A DNA stretch of 64,000 nt from Pseudomonadota bacterium (GCA_027487795.1 JAIYCX010000028.1:1-64000); one strand, 5' to 3'. Shown: positions 53,784 through 62,811, counted from the first letter of the stretch. The notes: generated by a model from the sequence alone, not told the origin. A program made the numbers and translations.

Positions 53784-53995
53784 CATATTATTGTACCAGT
53801 TAAGTATTTCTAGTACTTTAAAATAATAAGTAGCACAGAATATCTGTAGAATCTAGTTAAATACTTATTACTATTAACTATTCTTCACCTCAAACCCGTT
53901 ATCAACTTTCCACTAACTGATCAAATATTCCAGTATGTATTAGAGAACTAGTAATCCTAATATTTAATGTTGAGCCGTTTAGGATTTAACTAAAA
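53784..53995. repeat. 213-bp direct repeat, copy 2
   Basis: Second copy of 52628-52840. It ends 25 bases before the outer stem of the structured RNA at 54021-54168, so the original location was probably beside that RNA and copy 1 is the duplicate. Confidence 0.85.
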
Positions 53996-54020
53996 AATAA
54001 AACTAGACTAAGGCGGGGTA

Positions 54021-54168
54021 AGAGGTATTAGATCTAGTCTATTCGCCGATGGCGAGGGGTGGAGGTCGCGCGGGCTTGATTTCGGAAACGCCGTTGCTCT
54101 GCAAGGGCTGTTCCGAAACAAGCGGTGGCTTCAGTTCGACACAAGAAGAGACTGGATCTAATACCTCT
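54021..54168 (-). ncRNA. 6S-like structured RNA (candidate ssrS)
   Basis: A GC-rich island in AT-rich DNA with near-complete pairing. The outer stem (54021-54040 with 54149-54168) is 20 bp with one mismatch. A long inner stem (54074-54087 with 54111-54123) carries an apical hairpin gccgttgc-tct-gcaagggc, and a small hairpin tcgcc-gat-ggcga (54043-54055) lies on one side of a large internal bubble. Closing stem, open bubble with a side hairpin and long apical arm is the 6S RNA design, a regulator of sigma-70 RNA polymerase. On the minus strand the side hairpin falls in the 3' bubble strand preceded by CACC, as in E. coli 6S, and a T-rich stretch follows; this decides the strand tentatively. 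Confidence 0.5.
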
Positions 54169-54187
54169 GGTGTGGGGTAAATAAAAC

Positions 54188-54958
54188 TTACCGAATTTTT
54201 ATAACCTTAGCCGGCACCCCTGCCACCACCGCATTATCCGGCACATCATCTCTTACAAATGAATGAGCGCCAACAACAACGTTCTTACCAATTTTTACTC
54301 CATCTAAAATAGTCGAGTGCGCGCCGATCCAGGAGTTGTCTCCGATAACAACACCTTTACCTTCCTCCATTCCTTGAGAAACGATTGGAATATTAGGATC
54401 ACTAATAATATGATTGCCGGGGCCGATGTAGCAGTAGGCAGAAACTAAAACACTTTCACCTATTTCTATTTTACCTTCGGAAGCTATCCGACAAAAGGTG
54501 CTAATGTTTGCACCGCGTTTTAAAATTATATCTCCTCTCTTTGCTAGAAGCATGGAGAAAGCACCGATGAAGCAGTTGTCTCCTATGTCGATATACTTAC
54601 CAACGTCTTTATCCAGCCTGGCATCAAGGATACATGATTGATCAATTATGACTTTTTTCCCAAACTTTACTCTTACTGGAGAACGAATAGTAACTGTCTT
54701 TTCTACTCTTGGAGAATATGAGTCGCTTTGTAATAAAGGCTTCAAAAAGATAGTCCTTAATATTATACCTAAAATACTTGGAATAGGAGCTATAATTAAA
54801 TTATAGAGCTCGACTAATAGCCAATAAACAATACCATCTCCGCCACTGACTAATCTACGATACTTTTTAAAAGCTTTACCAGACTGACCGAACTCATTTT
54901 GAGCTGGTGTTAGGTATGAAACATTTTGAGCTTTACTATCTGAATCCTGTTTGTGCAT
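54188..54958 (-). CDS. Left-handed beta-helix acyltransferase (hexapeptide family)
   Basis: A 256-residue protein. The N-terminal ~60 residues include a membrane-associated hydrophobic helix (VELYNLIIAPIPSILGIILR). From about 85 there are hexapeptide turns (IGDNCFIGAF, IEIGESVLVSAYCYIGPG) and the closing CoA-binding end (IGDNSWIGAHSTILDGVKIG, then VAGVPAKVIKIR). This is the usual sugar O-acetyltransferase layout in polysaccharide clusters. It is divergent from the membrane protein at 55037. Acceptor unknown. Confidence 0.85.
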   Translation of the reverse strand: MHKQDSDSKAQNVSYLTPAQNEFGQSGKAFKKYRRLVSGGDGIVYWLLVELYNLIIAPIPSILGIILRTIFLKPLLQSDSYSPRVEKTVTIRSPVRVKFGKKVIIDQSCILDARLDKDVGKYIDIGDNCFIGAFSMLLAKRGDIILKRGANISTFCRIASEGKIEIGESVLVSAYCYIGPGNHIISDPNIPIVSQGMEEGKGVVIGDNSWIGAHSTILDGVKIGKNVVVGAHSFVRDDVPDNAVVAGVPAKVIKIR

Positions 54959-55036
54959 GTTTTAAAATACTTTAATATTTGATATATCTATAGAACGATA
55001 GAAAACTCATTTGTTCAATAGTATATCATATTCATC

Positions 55037-57352
55037 TTGAAATACACCTTTCTGCAATTAAAATCACAAATTTCTAAGTTAGATACCACCCTACCTTTAT
55101 CAGGTTTTCTTTTTGCCTTTTTCGCTTATACTTTTCTTATTAAAGAATTTAGCTCATCTGTTTTAGGTGATTTATTAGGTCCCAAAAACTCAGTTAATAC
55201 TACTATATTATTTAAAAGTGCTTATTCTTTATTAGGATTATTGTTCAGTGTTTTATTAGCTCTCTTTTTTATTAGAAAGCAGGAAATATATTTATCTAGT
55301 CCAGCAGAAAAAACAGAATCAAGAATACAGAATATTGTTAAATTTAGTAGTGGCTGCGTCTTATATCTTCTATTTATTCCCTTTACCTCACTTAGTCATC
55401 TTAAATTTAGTTTCATCTCTGACCCAAGCCAAGGTTACATTGCTTTTCTAATAATTTGTTTAGTAATGCAATTACCAAGAAAGAAAATAGAGCTATTAAT
55501 GCTTCTCAGCATTATCTGCGGTCCAATTATAGTTTACATGCTTTTCGCACTTAAAACTCATGGCCTGCCATTATTCACGGATGATCACGGGTCAGTTATT
55601 TATAGATTAGCACTTTTGAAGGAAAATTTTCCCGCAATACCAACATACAATACTGAATGGAACGCGGGCACCGACTGGAGAGATTTTTTTGCAACTGGAA
55701 TATTAAATGTTTTCTTTATTTTTAGCCCAGTACTTTATTTGTTTGATACCCTAACAGCATATAATTTCATCCCTCCTGCTCTATTATTAATACTACTACC
55801 TCTAGCTACTTATAAAGCGGCATATATCCTTTCTAATAATAAACAAAGTTCCTTAATAGCTAGCGCCCTAGCTATTTGTAGTTCTTCCATTTGGTATCGT
55901 TGGGGTCTAAGCTATGGCTCACTTGGCTTTGTATGTTCAGCATGTTTATTTAGTCTTACCTGCGTTCTGCTTTTAAAATGTCTAAAAAATAACGATAAAA
56001 CTTCTTGGTCTTTTATAATTTTCACCAATATAATTGCTACTCTCAGCATTCAATGGAGCGCTCTGATGTTAGCGCTTATACCTGTTATTTTAGTATATCT
56101 TTGGAATTTTAAATTAATTTTAAGTTCGAAAAAGCTCTTAATTCTTTGCATGTCTTTAGTTGCTATTAACATTCCTTGGATCGTTACATTTGTCCATGTA
56201 TCTAAAGTACTTTCTTTTGTGCAAACAAATAAATCCGACACTAAACGTATCGATGTAACTAAAGTTCCCGATAAAAAAACATTAGAACTAAGAAATACTG
56301 AAGGATCAAAAGTAGAGAGCTCTGAAGACATAAGTGAAATAAAAAAAATTGGCTCGAGAATAAGAGAGTTTGGATCAAAAGTTAATCCGATAATTTTTAT
56401 CTTGCTAATTCCTTCATTACTATTATTTAAATTTAAACAAAGAGATTACTTTCTAGAAGTCTATTTTATATACGCTTGGCTTTTACTACTTGGAATATTA
56501 GGTCCATCTATCAAGCCACAACTAGAACTAGAAAGAATGCTGGTAATACTTTCAATATTTTCGGCGATCCCCTTATCTTTTCTGATAACATCTATTTTTA
56601 ATAGATGTCTTAATGAAACATTCTTATCGAGGTTAACACTAGCAACTATTTCAGTATGGATTATGCTAGGATTTGTAGTAGTTGGATCAATTTTCCAAAA
56701 TAAAGCTTGGGATAAATTTGTAACCTGGACTAACAATGCACAAATACTGAAAGATAGAGTAGTAGCAAACTATAGCGGCGGAAGATTATTATTTGCAGGA
56801 TTTGTCCTACATGATTTCGATGGTGGTCACATAGCCTATCTCACTAAGATACTAAATATACCGTTAGTTGCTTCCAGCCCTGTGCATAATCTTTGGCAAT
56901 ATAAAGATGTTATGCCTGGATCATTCCTAGAAAGAGGAATAGTAGGTGTAGAGAACTTTATGGATCTATATAATGCGTCTTTAATAGCAGCTCACGAAAA
57001 AAATTGGAGAGAATATTTTAAATCACAGCCAGATTATTTTACAGAAGTAGCTAGAGCTGGGAAATTTACTTTATTTAAAAGAACAAACTTCAAAGATAAT
57101 TATTTTATCAGTGGCAGTGGTAATGTATTAACTCAAAGTAGCTCAGGTCTGACCTTAAAAGTAAACTCATCTAATGCCGTTATTAAATTTAAGTACTACG
57201 ACTTTCTTGAAGTTTCGGGCTGCGAATCGATATTACCGCATAACATAGAAAATAGTGAAGATTTAGTTTTTACTTCACTCACTAATTGTAATCCAAACGC
57301 AATTGTTTATATTAAAAGTAAATCTATTTTTAAAAGAGTGTTTGGTCTATAA
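55037..57352 (+). CDS. Polytopic membrane protein, GT-C/oligosaccharide-transfer type
   Basis: A 771-residue protein with about 11-13 membrane helices in the first ~560 residues and a C-terminal soluble domain (~200 residues). The loop LFTDDHGSVIYRLALLKENF, then WNAGTDWRDFFATG, resembles the first-loop Asp region of GT-C/'PTPS-related' membrane glycosyltransferases that use polyprenyl-linked sugars. The TTG at 55037 is the start giving the full first helix. It overlaps the next gene by one base. It is likely involved in assembling a surface glycan. Confidence 0.65.
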   Translation: MKYTFLQLKSQISKLDTTLPLSGFLFAFFAYTFLIKEFSSSVLGDLLGPKNSVNTTILFKSAYSLLGLLFSVLLALFFIRKQEIYLSSPAEKTESRIQNIVKFSSGCVLYLLFIPFTSLSHLKFSFISDPSQGYIAFLIICLVMQLPRKKIELLMLLSIICGPIIVYMLFALKTHGLPLFTDDHGSVIYRLALLKENFPAIPTYNTEWNAGTDWRDFFATGILNVFFIFSPVLYLFDTLTAYNFIPPALLLILLPLATYKAAYILSNNKQSSLIASALAICSSSIWYRWGLSYGSLGFVCSACLFSLTCVLLLKCLKNNDKTSWSFIIFTNIIATLSIQWSALMLALIPVILVYLWNFKLILSSKKLLILCMSLVAINIPWIVTFVHVSKVLSFVQTNKSDTKRIDVTKVPDKKTLELRNTEGSKVESSEDISEIKKIGSRIREFGSKVNPIIFILLIPSLLLFKFKQRDYFLEVYFIYAWLLLLGILGPSIKPQLELERMLVILSIFSAIPLSFLITSIFNRCLNETFLSRLTLATISVWIMLGFVVVGSIFQNKAWDKFVTWTNNAQILKDRVVANYSGGRLLFAGFVLHDFDGGHIAYLTKILNIPLVASSPVHNLWQYKDVMPGSFLERGIVGVENFMDLYNASLIAAHEKNWREYFKSQPDYFTEVARAGKFTLFKRTNFKDNYFISGSGNVLTQSSSGLTLKVNSSNAVIKFKYYDFLEVSGCESILPHNIENSEDLVFTSLTNCNPNAIVYIKSKSIFKRVFGL

Positions 57353-58149
57353 TGAACTTTATCTTAGACCCACATGTTCATTATTATAGACAATTCGAGA
57401 AAATTAGTTTTTTTTCAAATCTATTAGATAATCTTCAGCAACTTGTACCTTCTAATAATGATATTACATACGGATTCATATCTATTAAAGTAGCTAGTTC
57501 CTCTCAGGTACTTAATGATCTATTAAACCTAAACACATCAGAGCTCAAGGAATGGGGCTTATCAATAGTAAAAAAAATAGATGACTATTTAGAATTAACT
57601 CTTATAGATAATAGAAAGCTAATAGGGTTTTATGGTAGTCAAATAAACACCTCAGAAAAGATAGAGTTGCTTTCACTATTTTCAAAAGTAGAAATAAAAG
57701 ATGGTGCTTCGCTAGAAAAAACCATCTCTAACATTAGAGATGACAAAGGTCTCGCTACAATAAATTGGGCGCCCGGGAAATGGCTAGGAAAAAGAGGGCA
57801 GATAATAAGTAATTATATTTCTGAGACAAAAGATAACATACTACTATCTTATACTAGAATGTTTTCTTCTAATTTGATTCTTAATAACATCTTAGGTGAT
57901 AAGCTACTGCGAGAAGGAGCTAAGTTTAGATCTCCTATAGTTGGCTCTGATGCATTACCTTTAGAAAAAGAATCTAAGATCTCCGGTACTGCTGCAATTT
58001 TATTTGAAAATATAACTAGTATTAATACTGAAGAAATAATACAAAGAATAAATAAAGATCTTTTCATAAACCTAATAAATCATAACAGTGCTTTAAATGT
58101 TCTTATTCGAATATTTAGATATGAAATACATAGAAAACTAAAGAAATAA
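57352..58149 (+). CDS. Putative metal-dependent hydrolase-like protein in surface-glycan operon
   Basis: A 265-residue protein. The N-terminal LDPHVHYYRQFE looks like an amidohydrolase/PHP-type H-x-H metal motif, and GSDALPLEKE near the C-terminus could supply the late Asp. The middle has no motif I know. The start overlaps the membrane-protein stop by one base, so they are co-translated. Probably a cytoplasmic enzyme in the same glycan pathway; function is inferred from motif fragments only. Confidence 0.45.
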   Translation: MNFILDPHVHYYRQFEKISFFSNLLDNLQQLVPSNNDITYGFISIKVASSSQVLNDLLNLNTSELKEWGLSIVKKIDDYLELTLIDNRKLIGFYGSQINTSEKIELLSLFSKVEIKDGASLEKTISNIRDDKGLATINWAPGKWLGKRGQIISNYISETKDNILLSYTRMFSSNLILNNILGDKLLREGAKFRSPIVGSDALPLEKESKISGTAAILFENITSINTEEIIQRINKDLFINLINHNSALNVLIRIFRYEIHRKLKK

Positions 58150-58152
58150 TTT

Positions 58153-58551
58153 ATGGAAAATGTTTCAGAACAAATACTTGTAGAAGCTAAGAAAAAACTT
58201 AATAGCTTCCTAGAAAAACAAGATCAAAAACTATTTAATGAAGAAGTTAAGAATGTTTGCCACACCGAAAACCGACTTTTTCCTTATCCTATTTTAATTG
58301 ATACTGAGACTACTGAAATTTTTAGATCAATGTGCATTTACTCACAATCAATAATTAAATCAGAAAATGACATTAAGTCTCATCGACCAATAATAGGTAA
58401 GATTATAATATTCACTAAAAAAGCAGTATGGAATCTAGTAAAACCATCAATAAATAATTCACTTATAGGTATTCAAGAATGCTTTTCTAACCTAGTAGTA
58501 AGTCAGGCAAAACTTACTACTTCAATTCTAAAGAAGACTACAGAAACATAA
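58153..58551 (+). CDS. Small helical protein with glycan-gene-associated module
   Basis: A 132-residue protein. Helices and the segment KSHRPIIGKIIIFTKKAVWN, then INNSLIGIQECFSNLVVSQA, match in order the module in the 158-aa protein at 20855-21331 (TSHRRVLGPVICFFKRKLQA and following helices). It is 3 bases after the preceding gene, so part of the same operon. It may be an adaptor that keeps glycan enzymes at the membrane. No catalytic motif. Confidence 0.5.
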   Translation: MENVSEQILVEAKKKLNSFLEKQDQKLFNEEVKNVCHTENRLFPYPILIDTETTEIFRSMCIYSQSIIKSENDIKSHRPIIGKIIIFTKKAVWNLVKPSINNSLIGIQECFSNLVVSQAKLTTSILKKTTET

Positions 58552-58679
58552 TTGTTCTATATTGGACTTAGCAAATTCAACAAGTCCATTAGTAAACTTT
58601 TACTACTTACGACGATATTATTTTTAATAGTAATATGAGTAAGTCATAATTGTTTTTCCGTTTCAAATGATAGGTATTT

Positions 58680-59066
58680 ATGGGAATTTTAAGTAAGGCT
58701 AGAATTTTAATAGTTGATGACGAACCACTTGTTCTCCATTCCCTATCAAGCATAATAAATAACTACGGTTATGAAGTAGATACCTGTACCTCAGGAGAGG
58801 AAGCTATAAAAAAAATAGCGCGATCCGAATACAATCTACTACTGTCAGATATACTATTAGGTGGGATTGATGGTTTCACCCTAGCTGCGGAAGCAAGGAG
58901 GATTAATACAGGTCTACAAGTAATTTTAATGACTGCCTCCCCAAATCCTATTGATCGCCAAAGAGCTGAAAATGAAAATTATCAGTACTTAGGAAAACCA
59001 ATAGTAGCGGATTACATAACTAGACTTATAAGCGATACTCTAAAAGAATCTAGAAAAGCTGCTTAA
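58680..59066 (+). CDS. Single-domain response regulator
   Basis: A 128-residue receiver: ILIVDDEP acidic pair, phospho-acceptor D57 (LLLSDILLGG), LMTAS switch Thr, and K106 (YLGKPI). No output domain. It is separated by 128 bases from the glycan operon and has no neighbouring kinase, so it is an orphan receiver that acts through protein contacts. It is distinct from the che operon CheY. Confidence 0.88.
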   Translation: MGILSKARILIVDDEPLVLHSLSSIINNYGYEVDTCTSGEEAIKKIARSEYNLLLSDILLGGIDGFTLAAEARRINTGLQVILMTASPNPIDRQRAENENYQYLGKPIVADYITRLISDTLKESRKAA

Positions 59067-59079
59067 TAACTTTTATAGC

Positions 59080-59664
59080 TTAGTAACTTTTTAGAACTCT
59101 AATCAATCCTTTATCTAAAATAATTTGTTTGATGGCCTGCTCCATAGAGGAAGATAACATTGCCCTTAGGTCTTCATTATTTAAAGAAGGTCCTTCTAGC
59201 TCAGAACTACCAGAATATTCCCCTTTATAAACTCTTTTTTCTGTAGGATCAAAAACTTCTAGTGAAATCTTTGCTTTTGCAGTGAGCGTTGCGGACATCT
59301 CTTCTTTCAACTCTGCAGACCAATTAGTTACAAATAATCTAAGAGTAACTGGAGAATCTTTACTTCGAACAAAACCCATTTTTTCTAAGGTCAGAGAAAT
59401 GGATTCTCTTACTACAGGTGCTATATCAGCATCGCTATAGTAACTCTCTCCTTTTTTTTCTATAAAATTTTTATTTAATCTTTTATCTTCTATAGAGCGT
59501 ATATAGTAAGTAAATTTATCCTTACTTATTAGGTCGACCTCTTTATAAGAGCTCTGAGTATCTTGGTTAGAAGATGAAAGATTCAATGTTGGAACATGAA
59601 CGGGATTTGAAAAACTGGCTCCGCAGGAAGTGAGTAACAATAAGAAGATTAATTTATACATCAT
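59080..59664 (-). CDS. YajG-like lipoprotein
   Basis: A 194-residue lipoprotein with signal MMYKLIFLLLLTSC (Cys14). The pattern 'DKR' (SIEDKRLNKNFIEKK), a central helix VRESISLTLEKMGFV, then strand VTLRLFVTNW and a C-terminal helix (SSSMEQAIKQIILDKGLIRV) fits the YajG family of envelope lipoproteins with no settled function. Its start overlaps the queG stop by 4 bases, so they are co-transcribed. Confidence 0.65.
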   Translation of the reverse strand: MMYKLIFLLLLTSCGASFSNPVHVPTLNLSSSNQDTQSSYKEVDLISKDKFTYYIRSIEDKRLNKNFIEKKGESYYSDADIAPVVRESISLTLEKMGFVRSKDSPVTLRLFVTNWSAELKEEMSATLTAKAKISLEVFDPTEKRVYKGEYSGSSELEGPSLNNEDLRAMLSSSMEQAIKQIILDKGLIRVLKSY

Positions 59665-60764
59665 TTTGTGAAATAGTTAATATAGTTCGCTGCCTCTGTT
59701 CTTACCAATAAAGAGGAATCGGTCAATAAATTTTCTTTAACTATCTTTAAATATTTATGATTATTTTGATTTATCGATACCGCTAATGCATTCCTAATAA
59801 GACCCTCCCTTTTAACTCTAAGTAATGCGGTATTAGCAAATTTCTTCTTAAATTCACCATCTGTTTTGATGTTTAAGATATTCTCTATACTTAATAGTGG
59901 TCCTACTCCGAGCGTCGGATTAAAATTTTTAAAGACTACCGCTTCTGGAGTGTTCTTATTAAAAGGACATACTTCTTGGCAAACATCACAACCGAATATC
60001 CAACTACCTAGTGCTTTTCTTTCTTGCTCGTTGAAACTTCCTCTTTTTTCAATATTTAAATAGGAAATACATTTCCTAGCATCAACAACATAGTCAGCTA
60101 CAATAGCATTAGTTGGGCAATAACTCTGACACTTAATGCAGCTTCCACATGTATGCTGCTTTTTTGGTTGCTGTTTATTTTGAAAAGTAGATTCTCCCTT
60201 TATCTCAACATCCCATATTAATTCTGCTAAAAAAGTATAAGTCCCGACTTTAGGGCGAATAAGCATAGAAGACTTTCCGATAAAACCTAGTTCACTCTCT
60301 GAGGCTAAAGCTCTTTCTAAAATCGGAACAGAGTCGGAAAATAATCTAAACCTCGCTGTATTCTCTAAACCTAAAGCTAAAACTATCTTACGTAATAACT
60401 CGCGAAGAACGGTATGATAATCCTCACCTTGAGCGTATCTCGCAACTCGCCCGAATCCGTTTATATCTTCTTCTTCAAAACTTGAAGCTGGAGTTAAATT
60501 AGATGTCTCGCTTGAACTATAAGGTATTAAAAATGAAACTATTGATTTATACTCAAATAAAAGCTTTGTAGGATCGCATAAGAGACCAGGACCACGGTCC
60601 ATATAGGACATTTCACCAGAGTAAGAATTTTGGCTCCAAGAATCTAGATTTTTTGATTCTTTTTTTAAACGCTCTTCTATTTTTTCTTTACTAGAGTATC
60701 CAGTGACGATTGCGCCATTTAATCTAGCTACTTCTCGTAAAATTTCAAAGTCTAGTTGGACTAT
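59661..60764 (-). CDS. queG: Epoxyqueuosine reductase QueG (non-canonical start)
   Basis: From the ATG at 60611 the frame gives 316 residues with two ferredoxin-type Fe-S motifs (CGSCIKCQSYCPTNAI; CDVCQEVCPFN), Asp/cobalamin-domain features and HEAT-like C-terminus. It makes queuosine in tRNA. QueG is usually 350-380 residues, and the frame stays open upstream for 54 codons, encoding typical N-terminal residues (EVARLNGAIVTGYSSKEKIE, then NSYSGEMSYMD). Yet no ATG, GTG or TTG occurs between that region and the TGA at 60771-60773. ATA at 60762-60764 and ATT at 60741-60743 are the candidate starts. The 5' end overlaps dksA by up to 4 bases in the -1 frame, so a frameshift fusion is also possible. 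Confidence 0.8.
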   Translation of the reverse strand: MVQLDFEILREVARLNGAIVTGYSSKEKIEERLKKESKNLDSWSQNSYSGEMSYMDRGPGLLCDPTKLLFEYKSIVSFLIPYSSSETSNLTPASSFEEEDINGFGRVARYAQGEDYHTVLRELLRKIVLALGLENTARFRLFSDSVPILERALASESELGFIGKSSMLIRPKVGTYTFLAELIWDVEIKGESTFQNKQQPKKQHTCGSCIKCQSYCPTNAIVADYVVDARKCISYLNIEKRGSFNEQERKALGSWIFGCDVCQEVCPFNKNTPEAVVFKNFNPTLGVGPLLSIENILNIKTDGEFKKKFANTALLRVKREGLIRNALAVSINQNNHKYLKIVKENLLTDSSLLVRTEAANYINYFTK

Positions 60765-61189
60765 GACCCACCATCATCAAACTTCTCTCCTTCACCCCAT
60801 GAAGAATCATCATCATCTTCTTCACTATCACTGTATCTTCTTTCGTTTGTTTCCAACTCTGTTTTACAATCGATACAGTACTGAGTAACAGGTCTTGCTT
60901 CAAGTCTAGCAGGATTAATATCCTCGCCGCACTTTTCACAAACTCCGTAATCACCGTCATCTATTTTCTTAAGGGCATAGTCAATTTTATTAAGAAGCTT
61001 CTTTTCTCTGTTTCCTAACTTCTGTATGGAAGACTGACTAATTTCTAATGAAGCTAAATCTACAGAGTCTCCGCCACCAAGATCCAGTTGTTTAACAGAA
61101 GCCCCTTCAAGTTCACGTAAGTGATCTATGATAACATTTCTTTCTTCGTTTAAAAGTTTTCTAAATCTATCTAATTCTTTTTTCTTCAT
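60761..61189 (-). CDS. dksA: DksA/TraR-family zinc-finger protein
   Basis: A 142-residue protein: coiled-coil helices (ELDRFRKLLNEERNVIIDHL, then LEISQSSIQKLGNREKKLLN), the DksA tip-region Asp-rich segment LGGGDSVDLA, and the C4 zinc finger C-x2-C-x17-C-x2-C (YGVCEKCGEDIN ... YCIDC). A very acidic tail follows (DSEEDDDDSSWGEGEKFDD). It binds RNA polymerase in the secondary channel and works with ppGpp. It is directly upstream of queG, whose 5' end it overlaps. Confidence 0.9.
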   Translation of the reverse strand: MKKKELDRFRKLLNEERNVIIDHLRELEGASVKQLDLGGGDSVDLASLEISQSSIQKLGNREKKLLNKIDYALKKIDDGDYGVCEKCGEDINPARLEARPVTQYCIDCKTELETNERRYSDSEEDDDDSSWGEGEKFDDGGS

Positions 61190-61251
61190 AGTATTATGTA
61201 AAGTTCAATCTTAGTTGTGAACAGAATATGATATACCTAATGTAGATTAAA

Positions 61252-62811
61252 TCAAGTCATTTTACCAAATTGATCCCTAAGTTTATCTGATATTTCCCCT
61301 AAAGTAGCCCCAGCCCTGGCACAAGCGATTACAGCAGGCATAATATTATCCCCAGAGCTTGCTTTTATACCCAAAGATTCTAGTGTGGTACTTACTTCCA
61401 CCTTATTTCTACTTATCTTAAAGCTTTTCAGGCTTTCAATCTGCTCTTGACGCAACACAGGGTCAGATTTTAAGGGATTAATAGTCTGCTTAAGTTCAGA
61501 TTTGAAACTATTAACTCCTACTATTTTTTTAGTATTATTCTCAACTTCTAGCTGATAACGATACGCGGAATCTTCAATCATTTTTTGAGGAATACCCTGC
61601 TCTATTGCTTTCATCATTCCTCCCATATTATCGATATCTAAGATGAGTTCGAAAACTGACTTTTCAATTTCATTAGTTAATGACTCAATTAAATAACTTC
61701 CAGCTAAAGGGTCAGTAGATTCGGATACTCCACTTTCTGATAATAAAATCTGCTGCGTTCTTAATGCAATTTGCGCAGATTTCTCAGTAGGTAATCCGAG
61801 TGCTTCATCAAATGAATTTGTATGTAATGACTGAGTACCTCCGAGAACAGCTGACATTGCTTGAATTGTAGTTCTTACAATATTATTCTCTGGCTGCTGG
61901 GCCGTTAGAGAAGATCCCGCTGTTTGAGTATGGAATCTTAAAAGCTGCGAAGCTTTATTATCTGAGCCAAAGCGCTCTCTCACAATCTTTGCCCAAATTC
62001 TCCTTGCTGCTCTAAACTTACAAATTTCTTCTAAAAAACCATTATGGCAGTTAAAGAAAAAAGAAAACCTAGGTAAAAAAGTATCTATTTCTATATTTCT
62101 ATTTTTAAGTTGGCTTATATATTCTATAGCATTTGAAAAAGTTAAGCCTAACTCCTCTGTTAGATTACTACCTGCTTCTCTAATATGATAACCAGAGATA
62201 CTTATAGGATTCCACTTTGGAAGATTTTGACTTGAATACTCTATGACATCAAGTGACAATTTTAATCCTGCAGTTGGAGGATAGATATATGTACCTCTTG
62301 CAATATATTCTTTTAAAATATCATTTTGCGTAGTGCCTCTTAACTCAGATAAAGAAACCCCTCTTCGTTCAGCAAGTACTATATAAAATGCTAATAGAAT
62401 ATGTGAAGTAGCATTTATTGTCATGCTAGTTGATACTTTATTAATATCAATATCTAAAAAAAGTCTTTCTATATCCTCTACAGTATCAATTGGAACTCCA
62501 ACTTTTCCAACCTCTCCTTCTGACATAGGATGATCAGAGTCGTAGCCCATTTGAGTAGGTAAATCAAAAGCAGTACTTAAGCCATCAGCTCCTTGCTCAA
62601 GAAGTAACTTAAATCTTTTATTAGTTTCAAAAACTGAACCAAATCCGGAGTACTGTCTCATAGTCCAAGGTCGAGCAGCATACATTCTTTTGTGTATACC
62701 TCTAGTGAAAGGATAAGACCCGGGCTCTCCTATTTCTTCAGGACTGGCTGTATTAGGACCCCTTTCGCCGTAGAGTTCGTATTTGGAAATATTGTTTTCT
62801 ATATGTTTCAA
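61252..62811 (-). CDS. Methylmalonyl-CoA mutase-family catalytic subunit
   Basis: A 519-residue TIM-barrel mutase of the methylmalonyl-CoA mutase large-subunit type: PFTRGIHKRMYAARPWTMRQ, then STAFDLPTQMGYDSDHPMSE, ISGYHIREAGS, QTAGSSLTAQQPENNIVRTT, and GGTQSLHTNSFDEALGLPTE. It lacks the C-terminal B12-binding domain, so it must pair with a separate cobalamin subunit, as in two-component mutases (archaeal Mcm, IcmA, HcmA). Substrate (methylmalonyl-, isobutyryl- or related CoA) is not settled by eye. The partner is not in the window. Confidence 0.88.
   Translation of the reverse strand: MKHIENNISKYELYGERGPNTASPEEIGEPGSYPFTRGIHKRMYAARPWTMRQYSGFGSVFETNKRFKLLLEQGADGLSTAFDLPTQMGYDSDHPMSEGEVGKVGVPIDTVEDIERLFLDIDINKVSTSMTINATSHILLAFYIVLAERRGVSLSELRGTTQNDILKEYIARGTYIYPPTAGLKLSLDVIEYSSQNLPKWNPISISGYHIREAGSNLTEELGLTFSNAIEYISQLKNRNIEIDTFLPRFSFFFNCHNGFLEEICKFRAARRIWAKIVRERFGSDNKASQLLRFHTQTAGSSLTAQQPENNIVRTTIQAMSAVLGGTQSLHTNSFDEALGLPTEKSAQIALRTQQILLSESGVSESTDPLAGSYLIESLTNEIEKSVFELILDIDNMGGMMKAIEQGIPQKMIEDSAYRYQLEVENNTKKIVGVNSFKSELKQTINPLKSDPVLRQEQIESLKSFKISRNKVEVSTTLESLGIKASSGDNIMPAVIACARAGATLGEISDKLRDQFGKMT

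Noticed and set aside
54021..54168. SRP (4.5S) RNA or RNase P RNA
   Set aside because: The SRP apical motif (GGAAG...AGCAGCC-type) and the RNase P conserved cores are absent; the symmetrical bubble plan fits 6S better.
51352..54190. A complete integron
   Set aside because: Only two attC-like hairpins were found and no tyrosine recombinase (IntI) gene lies in the window. I therefore report a cassette-like island, not an integron.
60703..60960. Small frames overlapping dksA/queG junction
   Set aside because: They are low-complexity shadows of the acidic dksA tail and its reverse strand and show no homology features.
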